This document shows positions 45,346 through 55,356 of a DNA stretch of 64,000 bases, piece after piece. The stretch's first letter is position 1. Each line of letters starts with the position of its first letter. Position numbers and translations under genes: made by a program. The DNA comes from Schizochytrium sp. CCTCC M209059 (lineage: Eukaryota; Sar; Bigyra; Thraustochytrida; Thraustochytriidae), in assembly GCA_000818945.1 (NCBI GenBank), contig KN805387.1, positions 383,903 through 447,902 on the forward strand, given 5' to 3'. The notes beneath the pieces were generated by a model, which ran no database searches, was not told where the DNA came from, and saw only the letters and a program-made list of their open reading frames with translations.

Positions 45346-47962
45346 TTATATATTGTTTTCTTTGTTACAAGAAATCGCGGTCGCTGCCTGAGTCCATGCC
45401 ACTGATGAGGAATCGAATGCGTCTCACCTGCAAATCGAGGCCGTGTAGCCTCGCGTGCGCCACCAGGATACCAAGGTTTAGCATGAATGACAGCGGTCCA
45501 ATCAAATGATCTTGCTGGACATGGACATGTTATTCTTCTCTTTAAGCGCCCGCCGTATACACAGAGGGTTATGCCGGACTTTGATACAGCAACGTGGACG
45601 GTACAATCCTCAGATATCAAACGAATGAAAAGAAGAATTTGGATTCACAAAACGTAAAAGAGGTTCTGCTCCGTGGGGAGCACAAAACGGGAATGTAGAG
45701 ACAGTAAGCCTCTCAAACTGCTGCTTGAAGGATGCTTTTGTAGTTGGTGTATTTCGGGTCTGCTGGCTTCCGGCATCAACTTTGGTCGCTGCCTAGTTTG
45801 CTCGGTTCTGTTATCTCAGGTTGCTAGTTTAATGAGTTTCTGGTAGGTAGGCCTACGCTTATCTTTTGCTAGTCTAGTTCAGGGGCTGGTCCAGGCACCG
45901 GCGTGGACTTATAGCGCTGCCTTGTGCCGGTCCCCAACCCCGCGTCTTATCACGGTGCGGGTCCGATGCGGAATCCATTGTTCCTGCGTCGTGTCCCTTC
46001 GAGGTCGCTGACTCTCTAGAACAGCTTGCCTCCTGACATCAGATCTTTGGAAAAAGTCCACTTCTTTATCGTGATCCAATACCATGGTACGGAAACGCGG
46101 TATCTTTCAGAGACAGCAGGGTTTGCGCAACATTTTCGCGTCCGTAAAGAACGAGAGCACGATCGATCGCCTCGCTTTTGATTTGACTTTGTGGTTGGCG
46201 AGATGTCCGGGACAACCAATCACCTCATCCATGCGGGGACTTACTTGAAAGTAATCCGTGATCTGGCGATGAGTTGACTGCCAGAGAGTCTTGTGTTCGC
46301 TTCGTTTTACCAGTCGTACTCTCTCGCGCCGTAAACTTGTCCTCACTTGCTTTCACGAATGACTCGGGATTCTAGTTTCTCTGTGACAAGAAACAGAAGG
46401 CAAGCAAAGGACGTCTCGTTGAAGCTCATTCCAATCTTCCTGTTTCATTCGGGAGCGCGCAGGTTGCCATACAATGAGACCTTTCTTCCCTACTATTACT
46501 ATCACATGGGGATTGAAGACCACGCTTTCCTGAAGAAGATCACGAGACGCTTGTTCGCCTTGGCAAGAAAAAGATCTCTCCTCCTGTGCTGGTACTGGTA
46601 GATAAACTGATTCCGAGGGGGAGCAAAAGGAATGGGCGTCAGCGTTTACCAGGGTCTGTATCGTCAGCTCTTGAATTGCCTACGTGCGCATTCAGCCAGG
46701 TCAAACGACCCAGACTCTGGACCGTATTCCAAGAGTAAAGTAGATACACTTGGCCAGGTGATCTGAGTGATTCAGGCTTTTCCCGATTCAGTCTACAGCT
46801 TGATTGCAGAGAGTCGCGGCTTTAAGCGTCTCGTTTGTGCTTCAACGCAGACGCTTACCTTAGCTCCGATCAGCGCTACAATAATAGCATAAAAGACAAG
46901 GTCACAGAGTCTTTGCTGGTGCTGGTTCTTGTGCGAGTGCTGGTGCTGGTGATGCTGGTGCTGACGCTGGTGCTAGTGCTGGTGGTGCTGTTGTTGCTGG
47001 TGGTCCTGTTGTTGCTGCTGCTTGTCCAAAAGATAATCAAGGTCAGCTGAAGATAAACGTTAATTCGTCATGCAGAAAAGTCATTCCATTCGCCGTGATC
47101 TGTCTATTCAAAATTGTCGATTCCAGGTCCCACTTGCCATGATTGGTTGCCTTTGCTTTTTCGCAAACTTGATGTGATGGGCCCAGAGGCCGGCCTCACA
47201 AAGCATAACAAACACGAGCAAGCCGTCTCTGACGAGCGCTCCTCCGACCACCTTCTTTTCGTCAACCTCTTCAGGAGCTCCCACACCTTAACCTCTAACA
47301 AATTGACACAACCTCTGCCTCCCCCTCCAACAAAAACAGTCGCCGCCCATGCACGCCACTTCGCTCTCGCCCTCCTGCAGCCCTCTCCCTCCCGACGCCG
47401 CTCTCCCCGTCCCCCTCCGCGCCCTCCTCCACGTCCTCCGACCCATCGATGCCGTGCCGCGTGCCGGTCGCCGTTGGACCGGCTCGATCCGTAGCCCGCG
47501 CCTAGGCCCCCCTACGGCGCCCGCCATCTTGCCACCTCGGCGTTCGTGCAGAGAAACCTGCTTAGACCTACTACTACTACCACACCTCTACATACTAGTA
47601 CCTAGCCACGACCAACCAACTTCGTATACCGGGCCGATCGCAAAAACATGGCGGCCCCCAAAAAGCTCTTTTCGGGTCTCCCTCCTCTTCTCTATCTTTC
47701 TTCCCTTCTTCCCTCCTTCGCCCCTTTCCGCCCGGCCTCCTCCTCGCCGCGCCGCCGCCGCTCGCCGCCGCCGCCGCTCGCCGCCGCCGCGCCCCACGCC
47801 GCGCCNNNNNNNNNNNNNNNNNNNNNNNNNNNNNNNNNNNNNNNNNNNNNNNNNNNNNNNNNNNNNNNNNNNNNNNNNNNNNNNNNNNNNNNNNNNNNNN
47901 NNNNNNNNNNNNNNNNNNNNNNNNNNNNNNNNNNNNNNNNNNNNNNNNNNNNNNNNNGGAGG
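45346..47962. other. Spacer with GTGCTG repeat and assembly gap
   Basis: This is the 3' flank of the LRR-kinase-TIR gene and the 5' flank of the first Cys-rich gene. A CTGGTG/GTGCTG tract lies at about 46914-47025. N bases at 47806-47957 are a gap just before the chosen start of the next gene, so its true 5' end may be lost. Several short open frames have no domain. Confidence 0.5.
46914..47025. repeat. Degenerate (GTGCTG)n tract
   Basis: Imperfect hexamer and trimer repeats of GTGCTGGTGCTG type. They read as a Leu/Val-rich pseudo-helix that should not be taken for a membrane protein. Confidence 0.85.
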
Positions 47963-49753
47963 ATGCCGCGGGCGGCGCGGATGCAGGGCGGCATGGCGGC
48001 ATCATCGCAGATGGGCGACGCCAACGCTTGCAGGCGGAGCGGCCGCCGCCGCGGCCGCCGCGGGGAGCGCCGCGCCGCGTGGGCGCTGGCGCTGGGCGCG
48101 CTGGTAGCGGTGGTCGGCGCGCTGGCGGCGAGCACCGAAGCGGAGAGGGCCTCGTGCGACGGCCAGACCAAGGGCGTCTCGTGCCGGCGCAAGCCCGAAA
48201 AGTGCCTCACATGGCGCAAGGCGCAGTTCATCGAAAGCTTCCCGGCCTTCGATGACAGTTATTTCATCCGCAAGCTGTACAAGTGCAATAGAGACCCGCG
48301 CAAGTCGCGCTGCTGCTGGGCCGACGCCGGCATGAACTATATCGGCGTCGATGAGTCGGCCGCCGAGAGCACCGTGAGTAGCGAGGACGCTGAGGCTCTC
48401 CCCGGTATTACCTGCGAAAACCCGCAGCGCCTGGCCAATGGCTCCTGGACCGATCTCAAGCTTAATGTGGTCGGCGACTTTGAAGAGGTCGACCTCTACG
48501 AGGGCAACTACTCGTTTCCCATTTACGGAGACGCTGATCCGCCCGCAGCTTGCACCTTTCTCATCTCCAACATTCGCTACCAGCTCGATGACGAGCAGGG
48601 TTCGTCCACACTTCCCTCCATGGGCGTGGTCGATCTTTCGAGCCCACGAAAGGGTCGCTGCAACCGCTACCCAAACAAGGACACGTGCGCGTGCAACACC
48701 GACGACGGGTCGTGCCCGGGCGTCTGCCTCCAGCTCAAGCGCCACTTTGAATGTCAGCACTGCACGCGCCAGGAGTGCGCAGCCTTTTGCGACGGAGACT
48801 TTAGCTGTGCAGCCATGGAATACCAAAACAGCACGGAAATGTGCTGGATGCTCTACCGGCCGGGCTACATTCAAAATGTAGACCTGACTGACCTCGGGGC
48901 GGGCGTCAGTGAGAACGTCCCTTCCTTTACCTACGCGCAGCCCCTCTCGGTCCCGCCTCCCATTGAATCTGGATCCGCTCGAAGCGGCATCGACTGCTAC
49001 GGCCGCTCGCCGGACGCCGCACTCGACACAAGGTCTGTCGAGGTCGTCGACGATGACGGTAATGGCGGCCGTTGCGCCATCTCGGACGCTTCCCAGCGCG
49101 TGCAGCGATGTGGATCCTATTTCCCGCACATGGGCCAGTGCGGACCTGCCGAATGCGCCTCCCTTTGCCGACAGGACCCGCTCTGCAGGGCGCACGAGTA
49201 CAACGAGAACTTCAATCGCGGCCAGTGCTTTAGCATTTTCGAGGAGCCTTCTGGGGTTGTCGAAGGCACGACCGGCACCTATCGCTGTTTCGCTGTCGAT
49301 CGTTCTGTCGACACATATGACAGCGACTGGTTCCACGACTATCGTAACCACGGCTTTAGGGATCTCTCGACCGAGCCTGGCGGTGTCCCTATCGATCTGT
49401 ACGACATTGTCGGTGGCAATCCTGGTGCGACCACGCAGCTCGCGTCGAGGCCAACCGCCAGCCCGACGGAGAGCCCAACGGCAAAGAAGGCTGGCCGAGG
49501 ACCGTGTTCCCTCAACTCGAAGCGCGGTCGTTGTTGCCACGCCATCAGTTCCTCCAGACGCCGCTGCTGCAAGGGCAAGATCGAGACCACGGAGGGGCGT
49601 CAATGCTGCACCATCGTGGCACGTCCCAACTATGACAAAATCGCCAAGTGCTGCAGCAAGTACACCATCAATGGCGAGACGTACCGTGATTGCGTCAGCA
49701 ACCCTTCGACGAGCTCGGGGGAATACGCTGCCATCATTCGCACCTTTACATGA
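47963..49753 (+). CDS. Secreted cysteine-rich PAN-like protein, paralogue 1
   Basis: The ATG at 47963 follows the assembly gap, so the start is provisional (596 aa). A basic leader precedes a hydrophobic stretch (AWALALGALVAVVGALAAS), a signal peptide or anchor. The family N-module follows, with spaced Cys and a KSRCCW ending; then a conserved NGSWTDLKLNVVGDFEE block. Two PAN/apple-like modules come next (CQHCTRQECAAFCDGDFSCAAMEY and CGPAECASLCRQDPLCRAHEY). After a short Pro/Ser/Thr linker the C-terminal module has paired cysteines (CSLNSKRGRCCH, RRCCKG, RQCCTI, CCSKY). PAN modules bind proteins or carbohydrates; the true role is unknown. It is the most divergent of the three tandem paralogues and lacks their acidic tail. 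Confidence 0.75.
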   Translation: MPRAARMQGGMAASSQMGDANACRRSGRRRGRRGERRAAWALALGALVAVVGALAASTEAERASCDGQTKGVSCRRKPEKCLTWRKAQFIESFPAFDDSYFIRKLYKCNRDPRKSRCCWADAGMNYIGVDESAAESTVSSEDAEALPGITCENPQRLANGSWTDLKLNVVGDFEEVDLYEGNYSFPIYGDADPPAACTFLISNIRYQLDDEQGSSTLPSMGVVDLSSPRKGRCNRYPNKDTCACNTDDGSCPGVCLQLKRHFECQHCTRQECAAFCDGDFSCAAMEYQNSTEMCWMLYRPGYIQNVDLTDLGAGVSENVPSFTYAQPLSVPPPIESGSARSGIDCYGRSPDAALDTRSVEVVDDDGNGGRCAISDASQRVQRCGSYFPHMGQCGPAECASLCRQDPLCRAHEYNENFNRGQCFSIFEEPSGVVEGTTGTYRCFAVDRSVDTYDSDWFHDYRNHGFRDLSTEPGGVPIDLYDIVGGNPGATTQLASRPTASPTESPTAKKAGRGPCSLNSKRGRCCHAISSSRRRCCKGKIETTEGRQCCTIVARPNYDKIAKCCSKYTINGETYRDCVSNPSTSSGEYAAIIRTFT

Positions 49754-51119
49754 GCACATAGCCTGCTGTTACCACTACTACTACTACCTACAACGCTGGT
49801 GTTGATTGACAGTGATTGAATAAAGAACCTTGGATTGTCGTTGCTTGCTTGCCAGTTTTGCTTGCCCGCCCATTTGCAGTGCTGCGTGCTCGAAGGAGAA
49901 AAAGCGTCCTTCGTTTCTCAACCCCAGGCACTCACTCCATTTGTCCCAAGGTGAAGGGATGTCCTTGAAGTCAGCCTATACCCATCCTGCAACGTCTTCT
50001 GACGCCTTTCCCTTTCCTCCCCATGGCATGGCAGCCACGAGGCTTGGACGCCCATGACAGACCCGCCCTTCAAGATCTCCCCCGTCGCGAAAGCTTCCTC
50101 GCGCGTCGCCGCTCGTTTGCGCTTTGCCCCGCGCCCGACTCCTTTGCCCGTCCGTGTCCGGCTTGGCGCCCTCGGCCATTTGTGGCCGCGCGGGGACGGG
50201 GCTCCATCTTGCGGGGCGCGAAGACCACCGCGGCGGCAGCGGACTCGTCGCGGTCCGCGTTGCTCGCCTGCTCGCTCGCTCGCTCGCTCGGTCCAGGGGA
50301 CCTCGAAGATGCCCCGAAGATGTCCCCGAAGCGCAACGGAAGAAGAAGAAGAGACTCGTCCGCGCGTGCTCAGCTAGCTGCCTGTGGGTCCGGAAGGAGA
50401 TAAGGACCACGAAGATGGAGGAGGAAAACATGGTGGAGAAGATGACCACCGAGCAACCATGGCGGCCCAGGCCAGCCCAGGCCAGCCCGGCTCGAGCCCG
50501 GCCGAGCCCGGCCGAGCCCGGCTCGAGCCCGGCTCGAGCCCGCGCGGAGAGCGAGAGCCATGAAGCTCCGTCCGAGCTAGCTGGCTGCAGCTGCGTCAGG
50601 GAAGTGCGAGGGAGGTTTTCTTTTTCCAGCGGATGTTAGTGCCATCGCTGCTGCCTTGCCTGCCTCGGCCCGTGCCCGGCTGCGAGGCGGCGCCGCTGCC
50701 TTGGCTGCCTTTGCTGCCTTTGCGGGGCCCGGCCCCGCCCCCGCGTCCGCGTCCGGTCCGCGCGAGGGCGCCGCGCCCAGAAGGGAGGGAGCGAGCGCGA
50801 AAGGGGCGCAGAAGCCGTCGCGCGCGCACGTGCTGCGCGGCGCCCCTCAGGTTTCCCTCCTCTTTCCACCTTTTTCCATGTGCACGTTCGCGTTTAGGTT
50901 CGCTCTGCTCCGCCAAAGCGTAAACGCGAATTCGCGAGCGAGGGTCGCGTGCCCAGCCCCTCGCGCGGTCACGGGCCCGTCGGCAAAGCGGAAACCCTGC
51001 GGCCCGCGCGGAGAGCGAGCGATTGAGCGATTGAGCGAGCGAGCGAGGCCCCTTCGCTTCGAGGGACGGAAGGTCGCGGTCCGACGCGCGTCGGGGCGAG
51101 GCGCGCGAGACGCGAGACG
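49754..51119. other. Spacer between Cys-rich paralogues 1 and 2
   Basis: AATAAA at 49819-49824, 66 bp after the stop, may be a polyadenylation signal. A GAGCCCGGCTC-type repeat lies at about 50480-50545. The remaining frames are Arg/Pro/Ala-rich low complexity. Confidence 0.45.
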
Positions 51120-52955
51120 ATGGCGAAGGCTGTGGCTCGGACGCTCGCGCTCTTGGCGCTCGCGCTGGCGCTCTGCGGCTTGGACGAGGTCGAGGCTCTG
51201 TCCAGGTGCGGAGCCAAGAGATATGGCCACATTGAGGACACGTGCAACTACAAGCCGAGACAGCAGCAGGACAACTGCAAGCGGTGGGCAGGCAAAAACC
51301 TCATCAGGAGCATCGCGCCCTTCACGAGCCAAGACCAGCTGTACATGGTGCGCAAGTACGAAAGGTGCTCCAGACAAAACTTTCAAAAGGTGCGCTGCTG
51401 CTGGCAGCAAGTCGGCGACTCGTACAGACGACAAGTGGCATCTCGCCGGGTGCTCCAGGACCTTGCCGAGGATGATGAACCCGTCGAATTTGCCTGCGCC
51501 AATCCCGTTCAGCTGGAGAATGGAACCTGGACAGACATTGAATTTTACGTAGCCGGAAACGTCGCAGCTCGAATCCCTTTGCCCGATGGAAACTACTCGA
51601 TCCCCTTCATTCCTCTCGTCCCAGACATTGATCCGCCCTCCGTCTGCAGCTTCATTCTCCTCTACCTCAAGTTCAATTCCCCATCAGACGAATTCGTCTC
51701 TCAGCCTCAGCCGAGGCCCGACGTTGTTGACCTCTCGCAGCCATCCTCTGGCTCCTGCTCCCTCACTCCAAACGCTGATAGCTGCTCTTGCTCGTCTCGG
51801 AACGAGGACCCCGACTGTCCTAATCACTGTCTTGAGCTTGAGCGCTATCACCGCTGCAGGCACTGCTCTCATCAAGAGTGCGCAGCCATCTGCGACAGCA
51901 TTGCAACCTGCGCAGGAATCGAGTACCACAACAAGTCAGAGTCCTGCAAGCTCATGCTTCATCCAGAATTCTCGGCCACTGCTGATCTCCGGCTTTTGGG
52001 CGGAACCAACAACGAGTCCTTCCCCAGCTTTACCATTGGCCTTTCCCTAGAGGCGCCCCCTCTCGTTGAGGACGGCTCTGCTGATGGGTCGACTACCTGC
52101 TACGGACGGTCCGAGAGTGCCGCGCTCAATGCCAAGGCCGTCGAGCTCAAGACGTCCTCTGGCCAAGGCGGCATGTGCGCGGTCTCGAACCCTTCGTATC
52201 GCGTGCAACGTTGCGGCCCCTCAGGGTTCAACAATGTCGGACTTTGTGGAGCTGCCGCCTGCTCGATCATGTGTACACAGGACCCTTCGTGCCAAGCGTA
52301 TGATATCAATCTCGATGTGGACGAGGGCCTTTGCTTTCTCATCTACGAAGAGCTCCCTGCCGAGGTCGTAGAGGGAACCTCGGACTCGTTTCGTTGCTAT
52401 GTGATTGGTCGCGATGTGACAGACGTGGAAAGTGACTGGTACAACCTCTTCGTGCACGCCGGCTATCGCGATGTGGCGAGCGAGCCCAACGGGACTGGTC
52501 TGAATCTCGCCAACCTTTTGGACAACAACGTCATCGGGTTTGCAGAGACGGAAGCCCCTACACCAAGCTCGGGATCAACGTGCTCGACGGGCGGCTGCTC
52601 GTTGAACTGCAAGAAAAGGTCTTGCTGCAGGAATGTTGGAATCGACGTGCAGCGCTGTTGTGAGGGCGACAGGTTCTCCGAATACGGACGCACATGCTGC
52701 ACCGTTGATTATATCTCTGAGTCGTACGATTGCTGTACCAGGATTAGAAACAAGAAGAAGACCTGTTTTGGCGTGGCCAAACCTTCCTTTGACGACCTGC
52801 TTGCAAGCGATGGCAGCTACAATGCCAGCGACGTGGACCTTGCAGCGCGACTTGCGCACGATGCAGCAACTTCTGCACCAAACGGAGATGTTGCTAGCGA
52901 CGACGAGGACGACGAGGACGATGTCGATGATGATGACGACGACGATGATTTCTAA
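51120..52955 (+). CDS. Secreted cysteine-rich PAN-like protein, paralogue 2
   Basis: The protein is 611 aa. Residues 1-26 form a classic signal peptide (TLALLALALALCGLDEVEA). The same modules as the neighbours follow in order: an N-module with Cys spacing ending VRCCWQ, the ENGTWTDIEFYVAGN block and two PAN-like modules (CRHCSHQECAAICDSIATCAGIEYHN and CGAAACSIMCTQDPSCQAYD). A paired-Cys C-module (CSLNCKKRSCCRN, QRCCEG, RTCCTVDY, DCCTR) and a tail of 18 residues that is almost all Asp/Glu complete it. The acidic tail could bind Ca2+ or basic wall components, which is inference. It is intronless and closest to paralogue 3. No catalytic motif is visible. Confidence 0.82.
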   Translation: MAKAVARTLALLALALALCGLDEVEALSRCGAKRYGHIEDTCNYKPRQQQDNCKRWAGKNLIRSIAPFTSQDQLYMVRKYERCSRQNFQKVRCCWQQVGDSYRRQVASRRVLQDLAEDDEPVEFACANPVQLENGTWTDIEFYVAGNVAARIPLPDGNYSIPFIPLVPDIDPPSVCSFILLYLKFNSPSDEFVSQPQPRPDVVDLSQPSSGSCSLTPNADSCSCSSRNEDPDCPNHCLELERYHRCRHCSHQECAAICDSIATCAGIEYHNKSESCKLMLHPEFSATADLRLLGGTNNESFPSFTIGLSLEAPPLVEDGSADGSTTCYGRSESAALNAKAVELKTSSGQGGMCAVSNPSYRVQRCGPSGFNNVGLCGAAACSIMCTQDPSCQAYDINLDVDEGLCFLIYEELPAEVVEGTSDSFRCYVIGRDVTDVESDWYNLFVHAGYRDVASEPNGTGLNLANLLDNNVIGFAETEAPTPSSGSTCSTGGCSLNCKKRSCCRNVGIDVQRCCEGDRFSEYGRTCCTVDYISESYDCCTRIRNKKKTCFGVAKPSFDDLLASDGSYNASDVDLAARLAHDAATSAPNGDVASDDEDDEDDVDDDDDDDDF

Positions 52956-55356
52956 GTGATCTTTTGACTTTGAAATTGCAAATCGTGCTTTACGATGATG
53001 CTCTTGCACACTTGCTAACCCTCGCCCGGCCCCAGGAGGCGAGGAGGAGCGGGGCGCTGTCTCTTAACTTTCGCCCTTTAGCACGCTGGCTTCCGCGATA
53101 TGGCAACTGAACCCGATGGAACCGCCTTTGTCGATCTCGCGACACTTTTTAAAACCCGGCGCTTCAAGACGCAGTAGAGATCGAAGCCCCCACGTCAAGC
53201 CCGATAAATGCAGTGACACGGGAGCCCACGTCGATCCAAACCGAGTGGAAGAGTACTTGAATATGCAAGCTGAACTGCGAAACGAAGAGTTGTTGCAAAA
53301 AGCTTGCCCCCCGCGACATTTAAAAAGTGCTGCAGGGCCAACGAAAAAATCACTCAATAACATGCCGACCTTGTTGCAAATGGTTCATTGATTACGGATA
53401 TCTCGAGCGTTATTGCAGGAAGATCGGCGAGAGGGACATTTGCACGCAAGACTTCTCTGTTAAGCCTCATTGCTGGAGACCAAGGCAAGGCGGCGATTAC
53501 AACGAGGAGGAAGGCTTCGACGACAATGACGATGTTGATGTTTCAACCGGCGAGAAGGAGAAAGAGAAAACCTTTAGATTAATTTCCTTTGCCGAAAAAA
53601 CCACGATAATTAAAGTCCATACGAATAAATCGATCTTTTCGAAGTTATCGGTCCCCTCTAGTGCAATCCGCTGCATCCCGCTATTTATCGTGTACATTTG
53701 GAGAAGCATCGCTCTGCAATTATTCGCTGAGATCTGCACTACGAGCCGCCGATCGGACCTTGGACTCAGCCGGTCTTGCGCATGCATCCTCAGCGAGCCT
53801 GGCGGCCCTTTGCTGCTTGCCGACGCGCTTGCTGCTGGGAGATTGCGCCTCGATCTTCGCGTCGCCAAGCACACAAGCTCAAACTACCGTTTTCGCCCTC
53901 GTCGTATGTCGCTAGGTCTCCCAACATCCTTGCAAATTCTCGTCTCGCGGATCCGTCTGCCCACGAGGCAGTAATCATGCCTGCTGGCGTGACAGCGAGG
54001 ACCAGCTTGCCCAATCCCCTGCGATCCGGCCGGCGAGGTTAGGATTCTCTACCTCACAATAACGTATACAAGGTTAGCGAGTCCAAGCGGGTCCTCGTTG
54101 AAGCCGGTCCGCTGAATCTCCCAGATCTCTTCAAATCGAAGCAGCTCGATTGCTGCCAGCCGCTCCGCGTTCGCCGCGCCAAGCGAGCAAGCCCGCCCCC
54201 AAGCTCTGGCCGGGGCCTCCGGCGGGCTCGGCTCGCTCGCCCGCTCGCTCGCCCGCTCGCTCCCTCTCTCTCCGCGTCTCCCCCGCGCGCCAGCGTCCGT
54301 CGCGCAGGCCGCCCGTGGGCTCGAGCGCCCCATCAGCGACGGAGCCTGTCTTCCTCCCCTGCTTCCTCCCCCGCTCGGCTAGACTCCACCCGCCCTTCAA
54401 GATCCGCTCGCGAGCCGCGCCCTTCCGCGCCTCGTCCCGCCTCGCCTGGCCTCGCCTCGCCTGGCCTCGCGGCGGTCGCCCGCGCGCTCGCCTTCGAGGG
54501 CGCCTTCGAGCGCGGCGCTGCAGGCCTCGCCTGGCCTCGCCACCTCGCCTCTTCTCTTCACCCTCGTCCGCATCGGCGTGGCTCGCTCGCTCGCTCGATC
54601 GCCCGCTCGATCGATGCCTCTCCGCCTCCTCGCCGGGGCCCGCGTCCGTCGCTCCGGCTGCGCTGCCGCGCCTTCTCTCTCTCTCTTCGCCCCCGCAGCG
54701 CGCGCACACGCACACACACCCTGTCCGCGCGCGAGGCCGAGACGCGCGCTGCAACGGCCGCGCGGCACGGAGGGAGACTCGTCACGTGCTCGCAGAAAAG
54801 ATCGCGATCCCAGGCAAGATCGCGGCGGCCGGCGGCCGGTCGAGGATCCTGCGCAGGCCGCGACCATGGCGCTCGAGCGGAGCTGGAAACCCGGGCCGGC
54901 GCCGGCCGGCCGCCCGTCCGCCCGTCCGCGCGAGCGAGCGAGCGAGCGGGCGGCCGCGGCCCTCCATCTTTTCGTTCGCCTCGACGCGACCATCGTGAAG
55001 GGCGCCGGAGCGAGCCGCCATCATGCATGCATGCAGGCATGCATACGTACATGCCGCGGCGGGGTCCCCGAGACGATCCGAAGAGCCGCTTGCCGGCCTG
55101 CCTGCCTCGGTGAAGGAATTGAAGTGCCTGGTCGAGAAACGCGGCGCCGCGTTGCTCGGCGGGGACCGGGGAGGAGGGAGCCAAGGTGCGCAGCAGACCC
55201 GCAACGGAGACGGCCGCGGAGGGAGGAGTGGACGAGCGGACGAGCAAGGCCAAGGGGCGAGGCCGCAAGAAGGACGACTGCATCGGATCGCGCTGCATTG
55301 CATTGCGTTGTGTTGCACTGTATTGCGCTGCGTCGCAGACGGCACGCGCGGCGACG
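52956..55356. other. Spacer with relic of a fourth family member
   Basis: Apart from the relic at about 53280-53560, the stretch is GC-rich low complexity. CTCGCCCG-type repeats lie at about 54230-54270 and GCCTCGCCTGG repeats at 54438-54470. No other gene is supported. Confidence 0.4.
53280..53560 (+). pseudogene. Probable relic of a fourth Cys-rich paralogue (C-terminal module)
   Basis: In shifting frames the translation reads FKKCCRA, then PCCKWFIDYGYLERYCRKIGERDIC, then an acidic run EEEGFDDNDDVDV. The CC-x12-C-x8-C pattern and acidic end match the C-terminal module of paralogue 2 (CCTVDY...CC...C and its Asp-rich tail). A stop (CAATAA) and a frame change interrupt it, and no signal peptide or PAN module is nearby. 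A decayed tandem copy fits its position between paralogues 2 and 3. Similarity is short, so confidence is moderate. Confidence 0.4.

Noticed and set aside
45880..45975. GC-rich hairpin-like sequence considered as a tRNA or snRNA
   Set aside because: The stem pairing is imperfect and no anticodon arm, T-loop or box could be identified.
46835..47050. 71-codon Leu/Val-rich frame
   Set aside because: It is translated GTGCTG repeat with no flanking coding signal.
48002..49759. 585-codon frame antisense to Cys-rich paralogue 1
   Set aside because: No domain or signal, while the sense frame has a signal peptide, ordered cysteines and two close paralogues.
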